This document shows, piece after piece, positions 1 through 11,732 of a DNA stretch of 64,000 nucleotides (its first letter is position 1; each line of letters begins with the position of its first letter). The notes under the pieces were generated by a model that saw only the letters and a program-made list of their open reading frames with translations, searched no databases and had not been told where the DNA came from. This DNA comes from Stagonosporopsis chrysanthemi (taxonomy: Eukaryota > Ascomycota > Dothideomycetes > Pleosporales > Didymellaceae). The stretch lies in contig JAFISE010000071.1 in the NCBI GenBank assembly GCA_022560025.1, positions 90,292 to 154,291 of the forward strand, read 5' to 3'. The position numbers were made by a program, and so were the translations under genes.

Positions 1-563
1 TCGCCGTCCGAAGCGCCCCAGTCGTCCGTCACAGCTTCGGTATCTTCGACCAGTGGCACGCTTGCGCTCTCGATTACTGCGTCTTCCAAGACCGTCGACT
101 CGCCTTGGTGCTCGTAGTTCTCGGCAGAGTTCTCCTGCGGTGCAGCTGCCTCGGCCTCTGCAGTCTCCTCGGCGACTTCAATATCCTCAGCTAGTTTGGT
201 CTCCTCAGCCAAATTAGTCTCCTCGGCCAGTTTAGTCTCCTCAGCCAATTCAGGTTCCTCAGTCTCTTCAGTCTCCTCAGCCACTTCAATCTCCTTGGCC
301 AGTTTGGTCTCCTCAGCCAATTCAGTGTTCTCAGCCACTTCCGTCGCTTCTTCGGCCTCGGACTCTTCCTCCTCTGACGAGCTCTCCTCTTCCGACTCAG
401 ACGGCTCGGCTGGACCTCGGCCTACGTGGGTGGGCGTTTGGCCGTGGATATGGAGGCCTTGCAGAGCACCGACGGGGGCGTCTGCCTGTATGGGCGTTTC
501 CGGCTGCGGTGGGAGCACGGTGCTTTGTGTGGCGGTCGCTGATGTCTCGTCCTCCTCTTCTGA

Positions 564-602
<39 letters not shown>

Positions 603-1145
603 CTCCTCCTCCTCCTCCTCAGATGTGTCCTCGCTCGAGGAGGCGGGCGCAGGAGCACGTACGGGCACAGGCGCGGGAGCAGCCGGAGCTGCAGACACAG
701 CAGGCACGGGGCCAGCCGGGGCTGCAGACACAGCAGGCGCGACAGCTACAGGCGCGGGCGCTGGGGCTCTCGCTGGGCCTGGCTGAGCTTCCTCCTCATC
801 TTCGTCCGACTCCTCTTCCGATGATTCCTCCTCTTCGGACTCGGACTGCGCAGGTGGTTGTGGTGCTTGCTGTGCGTGCTGTGCGTGCTGTGCGTGCTGT
901 GCGTGCTGTGCTTGCTGTGCTTGCTGTGCTTGCTGTGCTTGCTGTGCTTGCTGTGCAGGTGGCTGCGCCGGGGGTGCTGCTAATGGTGCTGGTGCTGGTG
1001 CTGCTAATGCTGCTGGTGCTGGTGCTGGCGCTGCCGCCGCGTCTTGGGCCTGGGGCCGCAGGGCAGGGTTCCATGAGGCCGCTGGGGTCGACGGCCGCCT
1101 GCTGCCGTAGGCGTAGGAGAAGTTGGGCCCGTCGTCGTGGTCCAT
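1..1145 (-). CDS. Acidic, low-complexity disordered protein, N-terminal part (C-terminus beyond window)
   Basis: An uninterrupted minus-strand frame runs from an ATG at 1145 (MDHDDGPNFSYAYG...) to the left edge, at least 381 residues. After about 40 ordinary residues come Ala/Pro stretches, a QQA/QHA tandem run (DNA 868-957), a Ser/Glu block, a pure Asp tract (DNA about 566-600), and repeated units of the type LAEETKLAEE at about residues 260-320. The composition keeps one protein character across the whole frame, whereas the overlapping plus-strand frames are only Ser or Arg/Pro homopolymers, so minus is the coding strand. The function is unknown. A fungal Sec16-like COPII scaffold is one weak possibility, suggested only by the early SWNPALRP segment and the acidic disorder. 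It is transcribed divergently from neo1 across about 717 bp. The product and the position of its end cannot be settled here. Confidence 0.72.
566..620. repeat. Trinucleotide microsatellite (TCG)n followed by (TCC)n
   Basis: Perfect TCG repeats run into TCC repeats. On the minus strand they read as GAC and GAG codons, giving an Asp tract followed by Glu in the acidic protein. They are probably length-variable between strains. Confidence 0.9.
868..957. repeat. 9-bp coding tandem repeat (TGCTGTGCG/T units)
   Basis: About nine copies of a 9-bp unit, in two variants (GCG and GCT ending), encode QHA and QQA triplets on the minus strand. The variants are grouped in blocks, as expected from slippage or unequal exchange. 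Confidence 0.85.
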
Positions 1146-1862
1146 TATGCAAGAATATGATACAAAGATAAAAGGGTATATGCAAGTACTGCGAGCGTCA
1201 GCCCTGCGCGCGGCGCGATGCTAAGAATGGGTGCAGGACTGCAGTCGCCCTGGCGTGGAGAGGGCCGGCGCGGAACGTACCTCTACAGAGAAGCAGCAAA
1301 CGCAAGCGCTATGCGGGGCGCACGCGAACAGTCCGGGGCCGCGGTCGACGAGGGGCGCGCAAGTCAGCAATGGGCCGCGAGGGCGAGGTGCATGGCGTGC
1401 AATGCGTCAGTATGCAATCGTGAATCGTGGCCCTGTTCGAGTCGTTGGTGATACCCTGGCCTCTTCCGCGACTCGCGCCGCCGCCGCCTGTGCCACAGCC
1501 TGCGCCACGCCGCGACCAAGACGGTGACGCCGTGCCAGGAAGACGTCGGGTTGCCCTGCTGTCCTCCAACGAACACACCCGGCCTCGCAGGCATACCGGC
1601 CGTCCTGCTGAGCTTGTCCCATATCTGACGCCCGCGCCCACAGCCCGCCCTCGCATACCAAGCCTTCGCAACACGACATCTGGCCGCCTGCTTGGACCCC
1701 GAACAAACATCCCCAGACTGGCCGCGGACTCCCGAACGCACATCCACTCGCAGCAGCTAGACGCCCAGTAGTCGCACATGGGCCACGCATAGCATCTGCC
1801 TCTCTCGACGCCGCCCACGCGCCGCCACGCCCTGCCCCGCCCCGCCACGACCCCGATGAGCC
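1146..1862. other. Divergent intergenic region, no gene supported
   Basis: This GC-rich stretch separates two divergent genes and should hold both promoters and 5' leaders. Several overlapping open frames exist on both strands, but none has consistent protein character. No clear TATA box or binding-site array was recognised. Confidence 0.6.
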
Positions 1863-4800
1863 ATGTCTGCGCCGCATGAGTTCCACCAGCCAAACGCTCC
1901 AGACGACGACTCAGACCTCGAGCTCGACCTTGAGGAGCTGGACCCCCTCGCCGGCCGGCCGCGCCCATCATCATCATCATCATCATCGCCGCCGCGCAGC
2001 CAGTCCAAAGAGCAGAGGAAGCCGTACCACGAGCTTGGTGCGAGGATACCGCTCAGGAACCTGCGAGTCGGGAGACTGCGAGGCAACAGGAGGAAAGACG
2101 AGCAGGAGGACGAAGATCTGAGAGGTCTGATAGACGACGACGAGAGGGAGACGCGCAACTCTGCCGGCAGCTATGGACAGTCTGGCGACGACGACTCGCC
2201 GCTGCTGCCTGCCAGCACAAACCCCCGCCGAACCGCGCAACGCAAGCCGAGCGCTCTGTCGAAGCTGAGCGCAGGACTTTGCCTCCCGAGCTTCCTCTCC
2301 AAAAAAGACGCCGGAGCTATACAACTGGGCGACGACGCCGCGGACGACGCCGCAGAGGATGAGCATGATCCCACCACCCAGCGCACCGTTTCTGTCGGCG
2401 CACTGCAGACCTCCCGATTTCCTGCAAACGCGGTTTCCAACGCCAAATATACCCCCTGGAGCTTTCTACCACGCACTCTGTATAATGAATTCTCTTTCTT
2501 CATCAACATGTACTTTCTGCTTGTAGCGTTATCGCAGATCATCAAGCCCCTTCGTCTTGGCTATCTTTCAACATACATTGCACCACTGGCGTTTGTCATT
2601 TGCATTACCCTGGGCAAGGAAGCTCTGGACGACATCGCCCGTCGACGCAGAGATGCAGAGGCCAATTCCGAAGGCTACACCGTCTTGAAGTTCGAGGAGA
2701 ACAGCGTCGGCAACGGCGTTGCGCCAGGGCAAAGCTCAACCCGAAATAAGAAATCAAGAAAGAGCAAGCGTGAGAATGGTCGTCTAGCCGAGATCGAAGA
2801 CGAAGAGCAACAGCTATCAACCAAGGGATTGGCCACTTGCACCTATTTCGAAGTGGTCAAGCCCTCGAAGAACCTCAAGGTTGGCGACGTTGTGAAGCTT
2901 GCTAAAGACCAGCGAGTACCGGCAGACATGGTCGTGCTCAAAAGCTTTGCCACTGATAACGCATCTGCATCCGCAGCTCCGTCTTCAGCCGGCGCATCAA
3001 CCATGCTCATTGACGGCGAGGATGGAGCTGCATCTCCGGGTGAGACTGCCAAGGCTGAGAGTGCAGCCTCTACAGGGCCTTCGGGAGAAGCTTTCATTCG
3101 TACCGATCAGCTCGATGGTGAGACTGACTGGAAGCTACGTTTGTCTTCGCCATTGACCCAGAATCTGCATGTCGGCGAGTACACGCGCCTTCGTGTGGTA
3201 GCTGGCAAGCCAGACAAAAAGGTGAACGAGTTTTACGGCACGGTAGAGCTGCAGCCAAAACGCCAACGACAGTACGATCCCCACGACTCTGAATCATCAC
3301 AAACTGAGGAGGTGCAGTCTGCACCACTTGGCATCGATAATACTATCTGGGCGAACACCGTCGTGGCATCGAGTTGTAGCCTGCTTGCCGTTGTCGTCTA
3401 CACCGGTCCTCAAACACGGCAAGCTTTGTCGACATCGCCGTCGCGATCAAAGACGGGATTGCTAGAACTCGAAATCAACGCGCTCACCAAATGGCTGTGC
3501 GTCTTCACGCTGTCGCTGTCTTTCATTCTTGTGGCACTTGCCGGCTTCCGGGAGATCGAAGGGCGTGTCTGGTACGTCAACATGATGCGATTCCTGATCC
3601 TCTTTTCTACCATCGTGCCCGTTGGACTGCGTGTCAACCTCGACATGGGCAAATCGGTCTATGCGTGGTTCATTGAGCATGATGAGAGTATCAAAGGCAC
3701 TGTCGTTAGGACAAGTACGATTCCAGAAGACCTTGGCAGGATTGAGTATCTGCTTAGCGACAAAACTGGTACTCTGACTCAAAACGGTAAGTCCGATGGT
3801 CTGTCTGCTCTGGCAAGTCTAACGTGCAGCAGAGATGGTTATGAAGAAGATCCACGTTGGAACAGTATCCTATGCTAATGAAGCGATGGACGAGGTCTCC
3901 TCATATGTCCAGCAATGCTTCACACCTCCTGCTGGCGAAGACCCTGTCCTTGTCACCCCGTCATCAGCCTATACTGTTCCACTGACCTCAGCCACCCGCA
4001 CCCGTCGAGAAATAGGATCTCGAGTCCGCGATGTGGTCCTAGCTCTCGCGCTCTGCCACAATGTCACCCCCACCACTGAGGAAGAGAATGGACAAGTAGT
4101 CACTACGTATCAAGCCTCGTCACCTGACGAGATCGCCATCGTTCAGTGGACCGAGGCTGTAGGATTGAAGCTCCTTCAACGCGATCGGGAGTCTATGACG
4201 CTTGAGTCGGTAAGCAGCGGCAATGCTGTAGTACGAGTTCGCATCCTGAATACATTCCCCTTCACATCTGAAGGCAAGAGGATGGGCATTGTAGTGAAGT
4301 TTTACTATGGTTCAGTCACATCGCCGACCGATGAGGATGGTGAGATATGGTTCTACCAAAAGGGCGCTGACACGGTCATGACCTCGATCGTTGCTGCCAA
4401 CGACTGGCTTGACGAAGAAACTGCGAATATGGCGCGCGAAGGACTTCGAACTCTTGTTGTTGGGCGCAAGAAGCTCTCTGCTCAGAACTATCAAGACTTC
4501 TCAGCCAAGCTCGCTCAGGCATCGATGGCTCTTCAAAACCGCGATGCAGGCGTAGCAGACGTCATTAGCGAGTACCTGGAGCGCGACCTCGAGCTCCTGG
4601 GCGTTACGGGTGTTGAAGACAAGCTGCAGAAAGACGTCAAGCCTTCCCTAGAACTCCTCCGCAACGCCGGCATTAAAATCTGGATGTTGACCGGCGACAA
4701 AGTCGAGACGGCTCGCTGTGTAGCCGTCAGCTCCAAACTCGTCGCAAGAGGTCAATACATCCATACCATTCAGAAACGTGCGTTCTCCCTCCTTCCCATA

Positions 4801-5901
4801 TCTCAACCTTAACCTACTAACACCCCATTAGTCAAACACAAAAACCTCGCTCTCTCATCTCTCGACTTCCTCCGTGGCAAGACCGACGCCTGCCTCCTCA
4901 TCGACGGCGAATCCCTCGCCCTGATGCTGACCCATTACCGCTCCGAATTCATCTCCATCGCCGTCCAACTCCCCACCGTCGTCGCGTGCCGATGCTCCCC
5001 AACGCAAAAGGCCGATGTGGCGCGCCTCATCCGCTCTTACACCAAAAAGCGCGTCTGCTGCATCGGCGACGGTGGCAACGATGTTTCCATGATCCAAGCT
5101 GCGGACGTGGGTGTCGGCATCGTAGGAAAAGAGGGCCGCCAAGCCTCCCTCGCCGCCGACTTCAGCATCGAGCAATTCTGCTACCTGGTCAAACTCCTCG
5201 TCTGGCACGGCCGCAACTCGTACAAACGGTCCGCCAAACTCTCCCAATTCGTCATCCACCGCGGCCTTATCATCTCCATCTGCCAAACCGTGTACAGCAT
5301 CTCGACCAAATTCGAGCCCAACGCCCTCTACAAAGACTGGCTGCTCGTTGGCTACAGCACAATCTACACCATGATGCCCGTCTTCTCCTTAGTCCTCGAC
5401 CGCGACGTCGACGAGAGCGTCGCAAACCTGTACCCGGAGCTGTACGCGGAGCTGAAAACCGGCCGCTCGCTCAGCTACAAGAGCTTCTTCATCTGGGTCG
5501 CCGTCAGCATCTACCAGGGCAGCATGATCCAGGGCCTGAGCCAGCTGCTCGTCGGCGTCGACGTCGACCACACCCTCGTCTTCGCCCGCATGGTCAGCGT
5601 CTCCTTCTCCGTCCTCATCCTCAACGAACTCGTCATGGTCGCCATGGAGGTCACTACCTGGCACTGGCTCATGATCACCAGTATCCTCGGCACCGCTGGG
5701 ATTTATTTCGGATCCATCCCTTTCTTGGGCGGCGGCGGCACAGACGCCAAGGGCTACTTCGATCTGGCGTATGTCGCGAGCATGGATTTCTGGTGGAAGG
5801 GCGCGGTGGTTGCCGCGGTGTCGTTGTTGCCGCCCTATGCGGTGAAAATTGTGGGGAGGACGCTGAAGCCGCCGAGCTATAGGAAGGTGCAGGGCGTATA
5901 A
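1863..5901 (+). CDS. neo1: P4-type ATPase, phospholipid flippase Neo1
   Basis: Exons 1863-3786, 3833-4777 and 4832-5901 (introns of 46 and 54 nt, both GT-AG) give 1312 residues. The Ser/Asp-rich N-terminus (about 190 residues) is longer than usual. It is followed by the first membrane pair (FLPRTLYNEFSFF, then YLSTYIAPLAFVICITLGKE, a Neo1/ATP9 hallmark), the DGET actuator motif at 418-421, and the DKTGT phosphorylation site with Asp633. KGAD and LTGDK nucleotide-binding motifs are in exon 2. GDGGND is at 1035-1040, and the C-terminal membrane helices complete the fold. Intron 1 falls right after DKTGTLTQN. Family knowledge: Neo1 flips aminophospholipids to the cytosolic leaflet in Golgi/endosomes and is essential in budding yeast; unlike most P4-ATPases it works without a Cdc50 subunit. 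The start is the first ATG of the long frame and has good context. Confidence 0.95.
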
Positions 5902-8225
5902 TGCTAAGGGTCCTCTGGTGGAGTGGATTGGAGTAGAGTAGAGTTGGGCGCTGGTGGCGCGGTACAAGGTTGCATAGCGTGTCAAGTGCATTTACATTTT
6001 CCCCCCTCTACCACTACTCTCCATGCTCCTCTGTGCTGTCACTACAATCTATCGTCGTTACGCTGCTGTCCATCCAGCATGGAATCTCTTCATTCATGCG
6101 GCCATATACCATCACCATCGAGCGTCTTTGCGTCAGGTCAAAGCTATACCGCCCCCTTCTTATAGCCCTCCCGCAACAACTTCAGCCAGGGTGAGTTACT
6201 CAAGGCGGATATCCTGCTTCAACAATCCACTCTTGGGTTTCAATACTTAACGCGGATATTCTTTGCCCGAGTGTGTGATCACCTATGTCCGCTGAGTGTG
6301 CTGTGCTTAGGGGAAGAACGCGCGTTAGTGCTTGATACAGTAATTTACCGGGCAACGGGTGCGTCTGTGCATTGTGGATACACGGACCGTTTGACAGATG
6401 GTGGGTGGTTACTCGGCGATGATCTCACGGTGCAATGAACGGATAGCAGGCGTGATGGATTGTGACTTGTTCGGTGGGTGAAAGGAGGCGCACGTGCGGT
6501 CCGGTCTCTACCGCTCGACAATTACGACCTGTTGCCGTGCAACGTCTTGCCCGACATGTTCGCATAAGAACTGGTGACGGGTCATCGTCCGTAGCTCACG
6601 CGTTCCAGCGCCGAGTTCCTGTACGCCGTCATCGAGCATTTGAGTTCGAAGTCGTCCACACTAGAGGAAGACGATGCTGCAGAATAACGCGGTAGTACAA
6701 CTTCGCGCAACACCAAGCCTCGCGTAAAGTTGCTGAGGTGACCATCACACAGGCGGCAAGAGGGATCTGGAAGCCAACCACACAGGTTGAGTGTTCTCGT
6801 TGTGCTTTTCGTCGACCCTGTCTTCGCAGCAAGGGAGAGATCGGACCCATGGGTCTCGCAAGAGCCGCCTGCCACGCTGCAGGCGCGAGTGGAGCTCCAG
6901 CCACTCGAGCGGAAGTCGGCTGGGAGAATTTGGTTACGACTCGTGTTGTCAGCCTCGCGCGGCTGTTATCGGACTGGAGACGAGCTCGGGGACCGCGCGG
7001 TGACGATAATCGGTTGTGCACGTCAGGAGAACATCGTAATAAGAGCTGGGGGTCACATATACGGGTCCTTTGATTGCGCGTGAAATGGGTGTGATTGCAA
7101 TTCGATCACAGAGCTGGCTGGCTCGAAAGGGTGCTATCCAAAGCGAGGCAAAAGATGCTCTGCGTGACCGATGGTTGATGACAGCGTACCGTCAGACCGC
7201 AAGCGGAGCGGGCTGTTGAGCTAGGTAGACGGTCTTGCATCAGTACTGGCGGAGTGTGGAGCGGTGGCAGGGGATCTACGAGCAAGCTTCTAGTGAAACA
7301 GGCGGGGACTTGGCATGCACTCGCCTCTTCCTTTTCAAGCATCACTGACCACCCGTCAGACCCGCACAGTCAATAACGATGTAAGCGAGTGACGTTCTAG
7401 GAAGAGCGCTGTGAGCTGCTGGCCTGCCATAGGGACAACTCTTGCAATCATGGCACATGCGCGTTCTCTCTTGCTGATGGCTATTCGCCCCCGCGCGCCA
7501 TCTTCCACTCGGTCCTCGTTGAGTTTTCCACCCGCATAAGACTAAGGGCCAGTCGAAAGCGTACCAGTGTGCGGCTTCACCACGGCAGCTAAAGAGCCAC
7601 TTCCTGGGGCTGGTGAGTCCCACTTTGGTACTTCAGCGCGGATTAGATGCAGATCTGATTGGTGTATCTGAGCCAAGTGCAGGTTTGTGCCTGGTTTGAC
7701 GGCGTCTAGTGCAAGACTTGTCACCCAAAGCATGGGATTGACGAGGTGGTGCGCAAGTGCCTCCATCGTTCGCTGGTGCTAATATATGTACTGGGACAGT
7801 CCCTCGTTGCGTCACGTCTGTCAATCGTTCAGTCCTGTAATTTTTAGTGTCTGTTGATTAAAGATTAAGAGCAGTGTTACACCCTTCGGACACGAAGGGC
7901 TTGCTACTCCTCTTCAATATCTAAACCTCATATACCCGGCAGGTCGAATTCGCCATTACCCTTTCGAGTGAGCTTCACTAGGTGAAGTGAAAAAAGAGCT
8001 GGATCTGGTTGGCAGTAATCAGCACGTGATCTCACGTTTGCTCCTTCCTCCACACCCATAAGGTCACCGCCACCAAGCAATCTCCATCCCACAACGCTCA
8101 CTCGCCACCCGCAGCTGGATTCGCTCGTTTCCATTGCAGCTGCAGCTACCACCATCGTTTAGGATCTCTGATCCACTATTCCTTCTTCTCGGCCACCTAT
8201 TTCGCGATCGTTCGTCGCCTTTGTC
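5902..8225. other. Intergenic region of 2.3 kb, no gene supported
   Basis: It holds the 3' region of neo1 and the promoter of the S41 peptidase gene. Only short unrelated open frames are present on either strand, without codon or family character. A CACGTGAT E-box-like hexamer context occurs near 8022, about 200 bp before the peptidase start. No tRNA or repeat was recognised. Confidence 0.5.
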
Positions 8226-10547
8226 ATGCAGAAGTTCGCTCTTCTCGCCCTGACGGGCTTCACAGCGCTCGTTCAGTCGACGCCAGTTGCTCCTGCCGCA
8301 CCACGCTCGCTTCCCCAAGCTCAACCTCACATCCACACTCGGCAGGCTAGCAACTCGTCGAGTCCAGCATGTGCCCAGGTCTCGCAGGCTATGTACGGTG
8401 ATGGCACGACAGTCGTCAGCCAAGTCGTGCCTGCTGGGATCGCGTGGGACTGCCTCAACAGCGTCTCACTGAATGCCACCTCAGCCAAAATCCTCATCGA
8501 TTCTCTCAAGCCTTATATGGAGTGGCAGAGCACTATCAACGTCCTGAAAGACCCACCCGCAGAATATGTTGAGAAGGTGCAGCCTGCTGTTGACATTATG
8601 GGCGGCCTTGATCAGTTGGCGAGCGACGTTGATGCTGGCAAGTTCTCCAACGAGTACTCATTTGGCTGGGCCCTTTACACCTTGATCCAGAGTGCTCACG
8701 ACGGTCATTTCTCTTACGTCCCTGAGTCGGTCGGTGGCATCTTCACATGGGGCCGTAGTCTACCCTTGGTCTCCGTCTCCGAAGATGGCGAGCAGCTGCC
8801 TGCAGTCTTCGCATTTGAAGACGTTCTCGGTCTCCACTACAAGAACATCTCTTACACCCCTTCACCCATTGCCAAGATTGACGATGCTGAGGTCACCGAG
8901 TTCTTGCAGGCTCTGAGTCAGTTCGGCTCGCTTCAAGACCGCGATGCGTTGTACAACAACGTCTTTTACGAGCTTGCGCAGATCAGCCTTGGCGAGTCTG
9001 GCAGTGGAGCTGGCATGTTCGCAGGAGGTGGCCGCGGTCGCTATGTCTATCCTGGAGCAACCACTACTTTCACCTTCGCCAACGGTACTGAGCGCACGAT
9101 CGAGAACTTCGCACGTGTGCGCTACAATTTCCGCGGCATCAACAATGGAGAGGATCTCGCTAAGCAATGGTTCGAGTTTGGTAGTGCTGCATCTGCACAC
9201 GCTGCATCAGAAGAAGCCGATATCTCGACAACTGCATTTGGTGCTACGGCTCCTGGCTATCCTGAACCCATCACTATCGGTCCTCTTAACCTGATCAATG
9301 GTTACTATATCGACGGCGAGGGATACGGGGATGTCGCAGTTCTGTCCATCCCTAACTTTGTCGGTACATCGGTCGCTCAAGTCAATTTCCAGAAGACTTC
9401 GCAGGAATTTCTTGCAAAGGCGCTTGCTGATGGGAAGACGAAGCTCATCCTTGATCTGCAGGCCAACGGAGGCGGAACTATTCTGCAGGGTTACGACTTG
9501 TTCAAGCAGCTCTTCCCGGACCTCGACCCGTACGGTGCCAGCCGTTACCGTGCCACCGAAGCGGCAGACCTGATCGGTCAATCGTACAGCCAGCGCGCGT
9601 CCCTGGCTCCTCGTGGATCTAACAGTACGCTTTCCTCGGCACAGTCTTCATACTTCGACTACCACACGGACATGACTGTCGGTGAAAAGCCATTCACTTC
9701 TTGGGAGGAGAAATTTGGACCGAATGAAGTCAACGGAGGTGATGCAAACACTTGTGATGCTCTCAACCCGCCGCTAACTAAATTAGACGTTTACACCACT
9801 CCCGCACGCTGGAATCTTTCTGATGTTTACACCAGCATCAGCTCTGGCGGTATCAACATCACAGGATACGGACCTCTTGCCAACATCTCTGGGGCCCCTA
9901 AATTCCAGCCCGAAAACATTGTCATCGTCACGGATGGGTATTGTGCTTCGACGTGCACTATCTTCACCGAATTCTTGACCAAGCAAGCCGGCATCAAGAC
10001 AATTGCGATGGGTGGTCGCAGCAACAAGGATCCAATCCAAGCAGTCGGTGGTGTCAAGGGTGTGAACAATTACGCTTTCAGTTACATCCAGCAAGCCGCT
10101 CAGAACGCTATCCGATGGAACCCTGCGGTCAACGACTCGATCCTCGTCGACTACAAGAATAACATGCCCTTGTTCCGAGCAGCAAGCGGCGCATCGCCTG
10201 GCGTGAACGTCCGCGACGGCCTGGCTCAGAACGACACGACTGGTGTCGCCCTGCAATTCGTATACGAGGAGGCTGACTGTCGTCTCTACTACACCCCTGA
10301 GATGACCGTTGATATCACCGCACTCTGGAAGGGCGCAGCTGACGTTCAGTGGGGGCAGAGTGGCAAGTGCGTGGCTGGTGGAAGCAACGAACAGAAGCGC
10401 AGTAGCTTTGAAGCCACCACTAAGCTGAAGCCTCGTCGCGTACACGTCTCCCAGGCCGTTGCTGTCAAGAAAGTGCAGACTTTCGAGAGCAGCTTCAACC
10501 TGAAGACCAACTGCCATCTGAAGGGAGATGGTTTCATGCACCCGTAG
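8226..10547 (+). CDS. Secreted peptidase of the S41 / CPAF-like family
   Basis: Single exon, 773 residues. A signal peptide (MQKFALLALTGFTALVQS) is followed by a short variable segment and a Cys-containing N-terminal domain. The central region holds SAHDGHFSY with His158/His161, matching the His region of CPAF-type serine proteases. LILDLQANGGG, typical of the S41 fold, is near residue 405, and DGYCASTC has the likely nucleophile Ser575. Many N-glycosylation sequons and paired Cys fit an extracellular protein. The family includes UstP-like proteins of ribosomal peptide clusters, but no precursor peptide, oxidase or UstY-like gene is nearby, so a stand-alone secreted role is more likely. The substrate is unknown. 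The ATG is the first in frame and starts the signal peptide. Confidence 0.85.
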   Translation: MQKFALLALTGFTALVQSTPVAPAAPRSLPQAQPHIHTRQASNSSSPACAQVSQAMYGDGTTVVSQVVPAGIAWDCLNSVSLNATSAKILIDSLKPYMEWQSTINVLKDPPAEYVEKVQPAVDIMGGLDQLASDVDAGKFSNEYSFGWALYTLIQSAHDGHFSYVPESVGGIFTWGRSLPLVSVSEDGEQLPAVFAFEDVLGLHYKNISYTPSPIAKIDDAEVTEFLQALSQFGSLQDRDALYNNVFYELAQISLGESGSGAGMFAGGGRGRYVYPGATTTFTFANGTERTIENFARVRYNFRGINNGEDLAKQWFEFGSAASAHAASEEADISTTAFGATAPGYPEPITIGPLNLINGYYIDGEGYGDVAVLSIPNFVGTSVAQVNFQKTSQEFLAKALADGKTKLILDLQANGGGTILQGYDLFKQLFPDLDPYGASRYRATEAADLIGQSYSQRASLAPRGSNSTLSSAQSSYFDYHTDMTVGEKPFTSWEEKFGPNEVNGGDANTCDALNPPLTKLDVYTTPARWNLSDVYTSISSGGINITGYGPLANISGAPKFQPENIVIVTDGYCASTCTIFTEFLTKQAGIKTIAMGGRSNKDPIQAVGGVKGVNNYAFSYIQQAAQNAIRWNPAVNDSILVDYKNNMPLFRAASGASPGVNVRDGLAQNDTTGVALQFVYEEADCRLYYTPEMTVDITALWKGAADVQWGQSGKCVAGGSNEQKRSSFEATTKLKPRRVHVSQAVAVKKVQTFESSFNLKTNCHLKGDGFMHP

Positions 10548-11732
10548 AGTGCATATGTCGTTTGGAGGTTCACATGCATGCATAGGCGGCATTTAACATA
10601 GCATAATCGCCATATAAAGGCGAAGCGATTGAGATGGCTATCTCTCCGATACAAGATAATGGAAGCATTGATCAATGCGACAAGTAATACAAACTACATT
10701 CGGAATCAGCCCTTCGCAATGAAGGACTTTCAGTTATCGTTAAAGGTGTTGTATACGAGGTGAATGCATGCCAGGTGACATCAATACTCGAGGACAAAGC
10801 ATCAGCTGTTGAATCAAGACATAAGGGTGGCTTCCTCGTGTACGAATCAGACGCTGACGTCGTTCCCTTCGACTTGCTTCCGCTTGACCCGTTTTCCGAA
10901 AATAGCACTGGGTCCCTCCTATCCGCTACTTAAGATCGCCATGCCTTCATGCCGTTAGGGCAGCAACGTTCATCCACATAAGGCCGACTATCCCCACAAA
11001 AAATGATCCGGTGAAAGGCGATGTTGGGTACCGTGAGCAGGTGTTGACTGACGGCACTGGCAGGAGTGAATGGCTCGCTGATGGCCGGCCGTGCCAGCAT
11101 GCTTAGCAAAGCTTGATCCTTGTTCGCAGCGAGCCAAGGGTGCCGTGATGGCCTTGTCAGCCCTGCCAGATCTTGCCGGAACCCAACACGAGCAATTTCG
11201 CCATGTCATGTTGCTGGCAGAAAAGGCAGAGCCGCCCCAGAGTCCAAGCGTCGTAGCTCTCGGAGGAAAACGAGAGAATGCGAAGAACATCATCATCGGT
11301 TTGGGCGAACGCTATCGATAGCGCACCACACGGACGACGCCTGAGCAAAGCACCGCTCAAATGCAACATTGGCCTGCACCATGGTATCGGAATGGCGCTG
11401 TTATAGCACGCGGGCTGCCAGCACCCTTCGAGTCCTCGTGCGCGACTCGTGCGTACCTGTGGGGTTGTACACAGTAAGCTCGTATTACGACCGAAGAGGA
11501 AGTCGGGCGAGAGATCGACACAAGGTCGCGAGATGAAAAAGCGACATTAGGTGCATGCGCAAGTGGCAAGTTATGTTTAGAAGGTGGTAATGCAGGTACG
11601 AGCTGTGCAAACAGGCAGTACTTAACCATCGATCCCGTCCGGTTGGTGGTGAAGCACACTCATTGTCGCTGTCTTTCTTCTGAGCAGCTTTCTATCTTTG
11701 CAGCATTACATCATTCGTTCGCATTGCTCACA
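10548..11732. other. Intergenic region of 1.2 kb, no gene supported
   Basis: This is the 3' region of the peptidase gene and the promoter of the AA7 oxidase. The open frame reaching back from the oxidase to 11,643 is leader sequence: the signal peptide begins at the ATG at 11,733. Nothing else is recognisable. Confidence 0.5.

Noticed and set aside
196..786. Plus-strand Ser-rich open frame
   Set aside because: It mirrors the minus-strand acidic protein: Glu/Ala-rich codons read in reverse give Ser/Ala homopolymers, and the minus frame is the one with a proper start and varied composition.
5902..8225. Non-coding RNA or tRNA genes in the long intergenic region
   Set aside because: No A/B-box pair or cloverleaf was found by eye; a covariance-model scan would be needed to exclude divergent RNAs.
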